Of a stretch of 45,557 bases of DNA, positions 18,535 to 24,523 are shown one piece after another. This DNA is from a bacterium. GTDB lineage: Bacteria > Patescibacteriota > Minisyncoccia > Phycocordibacterales > CAIZLB01. The stretch's first letter is position 1. Every line of letters begins with the position of its first letter. Both the position numbers and the translations under genes were made by a program. The notes under the pieces are model-generated. The model was not told the DNA's origin. It did not search any database and saw nothing but the letters and a program-made list of their open reading frames with translations. The stretch lies in NCBI GenBank assembly GCA_027490575.1, contig JAIXXV010000006.1:1-45557 (forward strand). The letters run 5' to 3'.

Positions 18535-19662
18535 TTAGCCAAGTTCCTGAAGTTTTCTTAAAGCTAATCCTAGCGCTGTTGAAAACTCTAAACCTGTGAC
18601 TTTCAAAACATCCTCAAGAAATGCAGGTGTCTCTACTTTAGAGAAAGGATCGCCCATCTCTACCTCTGTTTGAAAATTCGCCTTTGCGAGCTCGAGAACC
18701 CCTTTCATGGCAGACCCTCCACCCGTCAGTATTACTTTTCCAATAGCCTTGTTGAATCTCCTCTGATAGTTTAGGACCACACTGTTGGCTTCTGAGAAAA
18801 TATAGTCCATGGTCAAAGATATGATTTCATAGACATTTTTTTCTTCGGCAGGAGTAGTTGTGCCGAGATTTCTCTTTATATGCTCAGCCCTGTCGAAGGT
18901 TACACCTAGACCCTTTGATATACTCAAAGTGATATCTTGTGAACCTTTGTTGATAATGTGCGAGTATTTCACTATCCCCTTTTCCAATATATAAACCTTT
19001 GTCGAAGATGCACCCATATCAAATATCATCACGGGTACAGTTTCTCCAGCAAGCAAAGCTCTTGTAGAACTAAACATCTCGATCTCAAAAAAAGTAGTAT
19101 TTAGCTGTGCACCTTTTACAATACTCGTATACGTACTCAAAATATCATTGTGAATAGAAACCACTAGCACTTGCACTTTTTGCTCTTGAGCTTTTAGTTG
19201 GTTGTTTTCTTCGTCGACGCTTTCTATGAAATCCAAGTCATTGGCTTCTGCTGTAGGTATAATCCACCAGTCCATAGTAACCTCACTTACAGGTACAGGG
19301 ATGTACTTTCTAGCTTCAAGCGGAATCATTTCTTGAAGTTGTTTTGGTTCGACTTTTGGTAGCTCGATAAGTGAAACAAGGCTGGATTTGAAAGGTATAG
19401 ATACACCAGCAGAGACACTTGTCACATTGGCCTCTTTTATGACGTCTTTTATAGCCTCAGCTATCTTGTCGGCAGGCAAAACAGTGGCTTGCCCTACAGC
19501 AAGTCCTGCATAAGGACCGAGTGCCAACTCTCCATATGTTTCAAGAACTGCTCTACCCTTTTTCTTTCGTAGCTGAACAATCTTCACAGATGAAGAACCT
19601 ATATCTATACCAATGACACTTTCGTCTGGTTGCTTGAATAAATTTTGAAGAAAACTTGACAT
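18535..19662 (-). CDS. pilM: Type IV pilus actin-like protein PilM
   Basis: PilM is a cytoplasmic actin-fold ATP-binding protein that couples PilN/PilO to the motor. The 375-aa sequence has the phosphate-1 motif VIGIDIGSSSVKIVQLRKK, phosphate-2 VMIFDMGASSTKVYIL and adenosine motif VILTGGGSAMKG. Around residues 140-160 there is a polar insertion (SVDEENNQLKAQEQK). It is the first gene of the pilus cluster and is divergent from the ComFC-like gene. Confidence 0.93.
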   Translation of the reverse strand: MSSFLQNLFKQPDESVIGIDIGSSSVKIVQLRKKKGRAVLETYGELALGPYAGLAVGQATVLPADKIAEAIKDVIKEANVTSVSAGVSIPFKSSLVSLIELPKVEPKQLQEMIPLEARKYIPVPVSEVTMDWWIIPTAEANDLDFIESVDEENNQLKAQEQKVQVLVVSIHNDILSTYTSIVKGAQLNTTFFEIEMFSSTRALLAGETVPVMIFDMGASSTKVYILEKGIVKYSHIINKGSQDITLSISKGLGVTFDRAEHIKRNLGTTTPAEEKNVYEIISLTMDYIFSEANSVVLNYQRRFNKAIGKVILTGGGSAMKGVLELAKANFQTEVEMGDPFSKVETPAFLEDVLKVTGLEFSTALGLALRKLQELG

Positions 19663-19710
19663 ATATATGTGTAGACTATGCTTATACTAGTATATATCAC
19701 TATTGAAACA

Positions 19711-20565
19711 ATGAGAATATCATTTTATGTATTTAGATTGTGTATTAAGCCGCTGATTCGAAAGTTGATGCTATTTGTTAATGTGTTTATTGTTGTGGTC
19801 GTAAATTTTGTTGACATTTTACTACCCAAGAAGGTTGGTTGGCAAAAAAGTAACCCCAGTATTAAAATTAACAGACTGTGCGACAAGGATTTACTGTTGA
19901 CGCTCTTAAATCTCAACATTGAAAGGCTTAGATTAGCAAATCGTGACTCTGCAAGTGTAATTGAAGGGACAAGCTTACTTGCAAGTGATTCAACAATCCT
20001 TTTCTCATATAAAGACCAGAACATAAAGAGAGCCTTATGGAACGCCAAATACTATAAAAAAGAATGTTTTGTAGATTTCTTTGCAAGTGTATGGAGTGAT
20101 GAGTTGATAGCATTTGCGAGCGACAGGGTCAGTTTGTCGAATTTTTCCCTCGATAGCAAAAGTTATATAGTCCATCCTCCTTCATCTAGTTACACACGTG
20201 GGGAAAAAAGTTTTGATCAGATGAATTTGATGGTAGAAAAAATGATGTCCGATTATTCTTTAGATAATTTTTATATTTACTTAAGGTCATTTGTGGTACA
20301 TAACGATTTAGTTGGTGGTATGAATAAAGCACAACATAAAGGCACTAGGCTACAGAGATTTGAATGGTCACGTGACAGATATAAAGTTTCTATAGAGCAC
20401 TTCGGTCAACATAAGTTTTTATCTGGCAATGAAAAGTTGGCACCCAATAGCATCATTTGCCTTGATGATATCCTCACAACGGGGTCAACGATGCAGTCTG
20501 TTAAGAAGGCTATTTCTGACCACTTCCCTGAGACGAGAGTTTATTTTTCAGCAATAGCTCATTAG
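19711..20565 (+). CDS. ComFC-like phosphoribosyltransferase domain protein
   Basis: The C-terminal half carries a PRPP-binding motif, ICLDDILTTGSTMQS, preceded by KGTRLQRFEWSRDRYKV, which corresponds to the Q-R segment of ComFC/GntX proteins used in competence. The N-terminus is hydrophobic (MLFVNVFIVVVVNF) and then VDILLPKKVGW, where ComFC has its Cys4 finger; here the cysteines are missing. The ATG at 19711 is preferred because TATACT lies at 19683-19688; an ATG at 19678 would start before that element and leave only 15 bp to pilM. Proximity to the pilus genes fits a role in DNA uptake. Confidence 0.75.
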   Translation: MRISFYVFRLCIKPLIRKLMLFVNVFIVVVVNFVDILLPKKVGWQKSNPSIKINRLCDKDLLLTLLNLNIERLRLANRDSASVIEGTSLLASDSTILFSYKDQNIKRALWNAKYYKKECFVDFFASVWSDELIAFASDRVSLSNFSLDSKSYIVHPPSSSYTRGEKSFDQMNLMVEKMMSDYSLDNFYIYLRSFVVHNDLVGGMNKAQHKGTRLQRFEWSRDRYKVSIEHFGQHKFLSGNEKLAPNSIICLDDILTTGSTMQSVKKAISDHFPETRVYFSAIAH

Positions 20566-20675
20566 TGCAACCTCTTAAAGATTTGTGGCGAGCGATGCTT
20601 TGCTAATAGCGGTCGGATTTGATATTGTGGTGATATATATACGTTGTGAGCAGTTAACTTACACTATTTATATAC

Positions 20676-20765
20676 GGAGACGTGGGAGAGTGGTTTAATC
20701 TACCTCTTTGCTAAAGAGGCGTACCAGAAATGGTACCGAGGGTTCGAATCCCTCCGTCTCCGCCA
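20676..20765 (+). tRNA. tRNA-Ser (anticodon GCU)
   Basis: This class II cloverleaf has acceptor GGAGACG/CGTCTCC, anticodon stem CCTCT/AGAGG with loop TTGCTAA, a long variable arm (GTACC/GGTAC) and T arm GAGGG-TTCGAAT-CCCTC. It reads AGC/AGU. It is the only tRNA in the window whose gene encodes a complete CCA. TATATA just upstream could be its -10. It is followed directly by a hairpin array. Confidence 0.97.
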
Positions 20766-20961
20766 TGGCTGTGTAGGATATCTACGCAGTAGATATCTGA
20801 ACAGGCATCATGCGGGAGAATGTGTGGGATTGCAAACATCCCTGAATCAGCAGATTCACCTACTGGGTCCGTCTCCGCAAAACAAGGAACGCAGTGACTA
20901 TGTTTTGCGAGAGTGTAGTTTAAGGAGCTGATTTATCAGCGACTATAAACCCACCTCCGCA
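20766..20961 (+). repeat. Hairpin array A with tRNA 3'-end copies
   Basis: Two units follow the tRNA. The first has a perfect hairpin at 20777-20797 (GATATCTAC, GCA loop, GTAGATATC) and ends at 20867-20878 with GTCCGTCTCCGC, a copy of the local acceptor end. The second has the hairpin 20877-20908 (GCAAAACA/TGTTTTGC) with tip GA-AC-GCA-GT-GA, then a nested stem (GTTTA/TAAAC, GCTGA-TTTA-TCAGC), and ends CCTCCGCA at 20954-20961. Bases 20919-20965 are identical to 23160-23206. Confidence 0.85.
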
Positions 20962-21010
20962 TTGACAGTACGAGTCAGCTTTAGCTGGTAAGTGCTGGTA
21001 ACTTTTTTGT
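20962..21010 (+). terminator. Terminator-like hairpin closing array A
   Basis: The arms TTGACAGTAC/GTGCTGGTAA and CAGC-TTTA-GCTG fold around a GA-type internal loop and are followed by CTTTTTTG. It looks like an intrinsic terminator for a transcript that includes tRNA-Ser and array A. The same hairpin at 23015-23054 lacks the T run. Confidence 0.65.
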
Positions 21011-21124
21011 ATAAGGATCATATCTACCCTTCTTTTTTTATACTTATTTATTGCCATAATAAATTTGGTAAAATAGGAAATATAATCAAACAAAAGTTAT
21101 TAAGGTGATATACTTATTAATAAT

Positions 21125-21646
21125 ATGAAAAAAATATTTTTTATACTTAAAGTAGGAATCATTTCGGTTGTTCTATATTATCTGCTTCTCATTTTTATAA
21201 TCGGACCTTTTGTCATAAATGCTTTTTTATCACAAATTAATATAAATGAGACTGTTTTTACATATATTACCAGAGCAATATTTATATTGTTATTTGTAGC
21301 TGTTTGCACTGGGGTAGCATTTTTACTCAAAAAACAAACTTACGAAGTTGACTCTGTACACAGAGACAGTGACTTGCCTATCACACCTAAGCCATCTCCA
21401 GAAATAACTATGTGGGCTGTAGTTTTATCTATAGCCACGATTGTAGTTCCGCAATTACCCAGTGATGATTTGTCTCAAATGGTATATTTATTCACTCTAC
21501 CTTTATTAGTTATATGTTGGATAATTTTAAGCCTGCTTCGATTAAAATATAAAAACACCGCGAATGAGCACATCAGGACAGCAATGTATTTTCTGCTTAC
21601 AGCCTGGACTTTGATTATTTCTTTAATATACCAACAATTATTTTAA
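21125..21646 (+). CDS. Four-helix membrane protein, unknown
   Basis: The 173-aa protein has four hydrophobic segments (IFFILKVGIISVVLYYLLLI, YITRAIFILLFVAVCTGVAF, MWAVVLSIATIVVPQL, LFTLPLLVICWIILSLL plus a final YFLLTAWTLIISLIY). The loops carry no known motif. AAGGTGAT lies 15 bases upstream of the ATG, too far for a good Shine-Dalgarno. It is one of several small membrane genes located between the tRNA-linked arrays, which suggests accessory cargo. Confidence 0.7.
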   Translation: MKKIFFILKVGIISVVLYYLLLIFIIGPFVINAFLSQININETVFTYITRAIFILLFVAVCTGVAFLLKKQTYEVDSVHRDSDLPITPKPSPEITMWAVVLSIATIVVPQLPSDDLSQMVYLFTLPLLVICWIILSLLRLKYKNTANEHIRTAMYFLLTAWTLIISLIYQQLF

Positions 21647-21721
21647 TAAAACATTTTATAACTCCAATTATCTAAAGGCTCACCACGCTTTCCAACCCCA
21701 CCCCTTAAACTTAATTAACCC

Positions 21722-22204
21722 ATGGAAATAAAAGACAAAGAGTTGCATAGGATTGCTATCACTTGCATCATTTACAATGAAGCGCAAAAAGGTGACATAA
21801 AGTACTTACTAACAAAAAGAAGTCCTACAAAAAAAGTTCACCCTAACAGATGGACTGTTCCAGGAGGGGGTTTAAATGTTGATGACTATATAAACAAGCC
21901 AGTATCACACGGGGTTAATGGCTGGTATGGCTCAGTAGAAGATGCATTAATGCGAGAAGTAAAAGAAGAGGTTAATGTAGATATCGGTAAAGCCACTCAC
22001 CTGCTCAACCTAACTTTCATAAGACCTGATGGTGTCCCCGTTCTAGTGCTTAGCTATTTTGCTCCATATATTTCGGGAGAAGTAAAACTAGACGAAGATG
22101 CAGTTGAATATAGGTGGGTATCACTAGAGCAAGCCAAAGATATTGATTTAATAGACGGTATATATAGTGAATTAGAGATGGTGGATAAGTTGTTAAGCAA
22201 ATAA
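21722..22204 (+). CDS. Nudix hydrolase
   Basis: The 160-aa protein of the Nudix fold hydrolyses nucleoside diphosphate-linked compounds; its substrate cannot be told. It has HPNRWTVPGGGL before the box and the core helix ALMREVKEEVNVDI carrying the metal-binding REVxEE. About 18-20 residues (NVDDYINKPVSHGVNGWYG) are inserted between the GGG turn and the helix, and the first Glu of the consensus Gx5E is not aligned, so activity may differ from typical members. It lies between arrays A and B. Confidence 0.88.
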   Translation: MEIKDKELHRIAITCIIYNEAQKGDIKYLLTKRSPTKKVHPNRWTVPGGGLNVDDYINKPVSHGVNGWYGSVEDALMREVKEEVNVDIGKATHLLNLTFIRPDGVPVLVLSYFAPYISGEVKLDEDAVEYRWVSLEQAKDIDLIDGIYSELEMVDKLLSK

Positions 22205-22211
22205 TATATAT

Positions 22212-22219
22212 TGTATAAT
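22212..22219 (+). promoter_or_regulatory. Promoter of the DoxX-like gene
   Basis: TGTATAAT ends nine bases before the ATG at 22229, so the mRNA leader is at most a few bases. Confidence 0.5.
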
Positions 22220-22228
22220 TAACCCATC

Positions 22229-22627
22229 ATGAAAATAATAAACACGATAATAAAAATAATATTGAGCATAATACTAATCATGCCAGTATTTGGAGTTCTA
22301 GGAATATTCCCAGAACCAACAGCTGATATGTATAACAACATCGATGCTTATGCATTTATCAAAGTATTGATGGATAGTCAGTACATCATGATAATGATGT
22401 CAGTAGTATTTCTAATATCACTTGCCTGTCTATGGACAAAGAGAGTAGCACTTGCTTCCCTCTTGCTTCTACCAATTTCACTGAACATAGTAGGCTTCCA
22501 TGCTTTTATAGATGGAGGACTTCTTACAGGTGGAGCTGTTATGGGAAATGTTCTACTACTCATAAACATTTACCTACTATGGCAAAGTTGTGATCAGATC
22601 AAACCACTACTACAACCAAAAGCTTAG
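22229..22627 (+). CDS. DoxX-like small membrane protein
   Basis: The 132-aa protein has four membrane helices (IIKIILSIILIMPVFGVLGI, YIMIMMSVVFLISLACLW, VALASLLLLPISLNIVGFH, MGNVLLLINIYLLW). The pattern of an early Phe/Pro turn, LLPISLNIVGFHAFIDGG and a final helix ending YLLW resembles DoxX-type membrane proteins of unknown function. A TATAAT box directly before the start indicates a near-leaderless mRNA. Confidence 0.7.
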   Translation: MKIINTIIKIILSIILIMPVFGVLGIFPEPTADMYNNIDAYAFIKVLMDSQYIMIMMSVVFLISLACLWTKRVALASLLLLPISLNIVGFHAFIDGGLLTGGAVMGNVLLLINIYLLWQSCDQIKPLLQPKA

Positions 22628-22675
22628 TTTTCTGATTAATCTTATTTGGTAAATTAAAAGGTAAATTAAATAAAC

Positions 22676-22712
22676 TTCAAACCCTGCTCAGGCAACTCAG
22701 CAGGGTTTTGAA
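22676..22712 (+). terminator. Terminator-like hairpin after the DoxX-like gene
   Basis: TTCAAACCCTGCT pairs with AGCAGGGTTTTGAA with one bulged T. The trailing T run is short. It separates the DoxX-like gene from the tRNA-Ser(ACU) promoter, which overlaps its end. Confidence 0.6.
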
Positions 22713-22735
22713 ATTACCGACTTTTAATGTAGTAT
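22708..22735 (+). promoter_or_regulatory. Promoter of tRNA-Ser(ACU)
   Basis: TTGAAA (22708-22713) and TAGTAT (22730-22735) are 16 bp apart. The start would fall two or three bases before the mature tRNA 5' end at 22745. Confidence 0.55.
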
Positions 22736-22744
22736 ACCCGTATT

Positions 22745-22831
22745 GGAGAGATGGATGAGTGGCTTAAATCAACAGTTTACTAAACTGTCGACCCTTAATT
22801 GGGTCCGAGGGTTCGAATCCCTCTCTCTCCG
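22745..22831 (+). tRNA. tRNA-Ser with anticodon ACU
   Basis: A well-formed class II cloverleaf: acceptor GGAGAGA/TCTCTCC, D stem GAT/ATC with GG in the loop, anticodon stem ACAGT/ACTGT, variable arm GACCC/GGGTC, and T arm GAGGG-TTCGAAT-CCCTC. The anticodon loop is TTACTAA, giving A34-C35-U36. It shares its scaffold with the GCU tRNA-Ser 2 kb away, but the anticodon stem and variable arm differ by paired changes, as in a maintained gene rather than a decaying one. The gene is followed by CA, one C short of CCA. Bacteria normally read AGU with GCU, so this anticodon is unexpected. Confidence 0.85.
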
Positions 22832-22833
22832 CA

Positions 22834-23206
22834 TTAACAATATGAGCCAGCTTTAGCTGGTGAATATTGTTAACTAGTGGATATAGTAGGAAGCGTAGCT
22901 TCTGGGGATTCGAAAAGGTTCTTCCATATTTTCGAGAATTGAGCGTAGCGAAATTTAAGAAAATGGAAAACCTGTACTGATCCTGTAAGGATCGAATCCC
23001 TCTCTCTCTCCGCATTGACAGTACGAGCCAGCTTTAGCTGGTGAGTGCTGGCAACTTTAAGGTAGTGGGATCGTACCCATCCCTCTCTCTCCGCAGATTA
23101 ATGAGCGCAGCGAATATAATCTGCGAGAGTGTAGTTGAATCAGAAGATTCAACTACTGGTTTAAGGAGCTGATTTATCAGCGACTATAAACCCACCTCCG
23201 CATTGA
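22834..23206 (+). repeat. Hairpin array B with tRNA 3'-end copies
   Basis: Three units follow tRNA-Ser(ACU). B1 starts with a 10+5 bp hairpin (22834-22873), then a GAAGC-GTA-GCTTC hairpin, then a unit opened by GGGATTCGA (22905-22913) and closed by TCGAATCCC (22992-23000), ending with a 23-base T-arm/acceptor copy at 22992-23014. B2 is the hairpin 23015-23054, ending with CCCTCTCTCTCCGCA at 23081-23095. B3 is hairpin 23093-23124 (tip GA-GC-GCA-GC-GA), a perfect hairpin TAGTTGAATC-AGAA-GATTCAACTA, then a block identical to array A, ending at 23202. Confidence 0.85.
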
Positions 23207-23301
23207 GGCCTTAGTACCGGTATGGCCAGAGTATTTAAGATTGTAGAGAGACCAGATTACTCTTGCTACACAAACATTTAAAATTAAGTTAAAATTAACT
23301 T

Positions 23302-23598
23302 ATGCAAAAATACTCAAGATTCTCACTTTATAGTTTTATCATTCTCGCATCATCCTTTCTTTTGTTGTTTGTAAATCGAAGCGTCGTGAACTTGTCTATG
23401 TCTCCTACATACTCTGATATCTTCGGATATGCCATATTACCGATAGTCTCTCTCATACTTGCAGTAACATCTCTAAGAAAATCCAATTCAAAATCTATAA
23501 ATATTTTACTAATCATTCTTTCCATATTGCCAGTGCTTCTTTTTGTAGCAATTGCTCTTCTGGGCCATTGCGGATTCTATACAGGAAAGTGCAGATAG
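23302..23598 (+). CDS. Small three-helix membrane protein, unknown
   Basis: The 98-aa protein has hydrophobic segments SFIILASSFLLLFV, IFGYAILPIVSLILAVTSL and ILLIILSILPVLLFVAIALL, with a Cys-containing tail (HCGFYTGKCR). No family is recognised. An inverted repeat (TAAGTTAA-AA-TTAACTTA) sits directly in front of the ATG and could be an operator or affect initiation. It lies between arrays B and C. Confidence 0.65.
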   Translation: MQKYSRFSLYSFIILASSFLLLFVNRSVVNLSMSPTYSDIFGYAILPIVSLILAVTSLRKSNSKSINILLIILSILPVLLFVAIALLGHCGFYTGKCR

Positions 23599-23702
23599 TG
23601 AGAAGCTGACCACGACCCATATACTCGTTTCAATCCCTGAAATGGTACCAAAATATATCTACAAGGTCTCACCGCTCTAATACCTAACCCACCATGCCTG
23701 CG

Positions 23703-23902
23703 TAAAGATATTTTCACAAAGTGAAAATATTCCCGCCCGGTACGAGAAAGCGGCCGATGGAGATTCTATAGTTGATTCGAAAAGCTTTACCTTATTTTGA
23801 AGACCTGTGGTCTAATAAAATGGTAAAGGTATACTCAAGACATAAGCTTCGAATCCCTTTCTGTAGGGACCGAATCGTTCATCTTACAACATAAGATGAT
23901 TA
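23703..23902 (+). repeat. Degenerate hairpin cluster C
   Basis: Several stems follow one another: ATATTTTCAC/GTGAAAATAT; an outer GATTCGAA (23774-23781) pairing with TTCGAATC (23848-23855) around CTTTACC.../...GGTAAAG and AGACC-TGT-GGTCT; and CATCTTA/TAAGATG. The plan GATTCGAA-hairpin-TTCGAATCCC repeats that of unit B1 with different inner sequences, so this is probably an older member of the same family. No functional tRNA is seen here. Confidence 0.65.
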
Positions 23903-23917
23903 ATTATTTACATTCAC

Positions 23918-24367
23918 TCACTTTAGTTTGCTCTGACAACCCGTCTTTGCACTAGAGCTTAATAGAAGTTCACATGATTCAAAATCATTATTTTCTATCG
24001 CAAAGGAATAAACACATTTATCAAATTTATTCGGATCAGAAATTAATTTACAAAATGAAACTTTTTTCTTTTGCAAAGCGAAAATACTAATACAATCAGA
24101 GGTATAATCTACCCCCCTATGTCCCACTGTTTCTGCTGACTTAAATTTCAAGCACTCTGAAACATCTTGATTTGTGTCAATTAATTTTTGAGTTTGTTTT
24201 TTCATAACACTAGGGTCTTGAATAACTATATATCCCTGAATTGTATATATTTCCTCAAGAATATATGACTTAATTCCAAGATAAACAAATATATAAAGTA
24301 TTGGAAGCGAAAGGTAAACAAGAAAAGAAACAGCTAATATAGTAAAAAGTTTTATTATAATTTTCAT
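23918..24367 (-). CDS. Membrane-anchored Cys-repeat protein
   Basis: The protein has 149 aa from the ATG at 24367 (MKIIIKLFTILAVSF); the frame extends upstream but would run into the repeat D region. One N-terminal membrane helix is followed by an exported domain with regularly spaced Cys in units such as SDCISIFALQKKKVSFCKLI and DKCVYSFAIENNDFESCELL, the C-x3-A-x(n)-D-x3-C repeat seen in many uncharacterised CPR and archaeal surface proteins. Neighbouring cysteines probably form disulfides. Function is unknown. Confidence 0.7.
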   Translation of the reverse strand: MKIIIKLFTILAVSFLVYLSLPILYIFVYLGIKSYILEEIYTIQGYIVIQDPSVMKKQTQKLIDTNQDVSECLKFKSAETVGHRGVDYTSDCISIFALQKKKVSFCKLISDPNKFDKCVYSFAIENNDFESCELLLSSSAKTGCQSKLK

Positions 24368-24430
24368 TGATAACATAATATCACGCTTAACATAATGTGT
24401 AATATATAGGAACCATGTTATGGTAAGGGT

Positions 24431-24469
24431 GTACTGACCATGTAATGGTCGAATCCCTATCTCTCCGCA
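24431..24469 (+). repeat. tRNA-Ser 3'-end remnant with T-arm-like hairpin (D)
   Basis: GTACTGACCA-TGTAA-TGGTC leads into TCGAATCCCTATCTCTCCGC. The same plan occurs at 22974-23014, where the hairpin arms are GATCC/GGATC instead of GACCA/TGGTC with the TGTAA loop unchanged. The tail copies the T-loop 3' part and acceptor of tRNA-Ser. It could be an attachment-site remnant at the right end of the accessory region. Confidence 0.75.
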
Positions 24470-24503
24470 TTTAACACACTCAGTCTCAACCACCACCCAT
24501 CCA

Positions 24504-24512
24504 TGCTATAAT
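24504..24512 (+). promoter_or_regulatory. Extended -10 promoter of the ABC exporter operon
   Basis: TGCTATAAT ends eleven bases before the first ABC start codon, giving an expected leader of about five bases. Confidence 0.6.
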
Positions 24513-24523
24513 CACCATAAATC

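Noticed and set aside
22764-23015. Minus-strand open frame encoding a short REGFEPSDP-containing protein
   Set aside because: It is the antisense translation of tRNA-Ser(ACU) and array B; the REGFEPSDP string is a known artefact of antisense tRNA T arms.
20766-23206. CRISPR array
   Set aside because: Units vary in length and sequence, there is no constant repeat with unique spacers, and no cas gene is nearby; the repeats are hairpins ending in tRNA-derived sequence.
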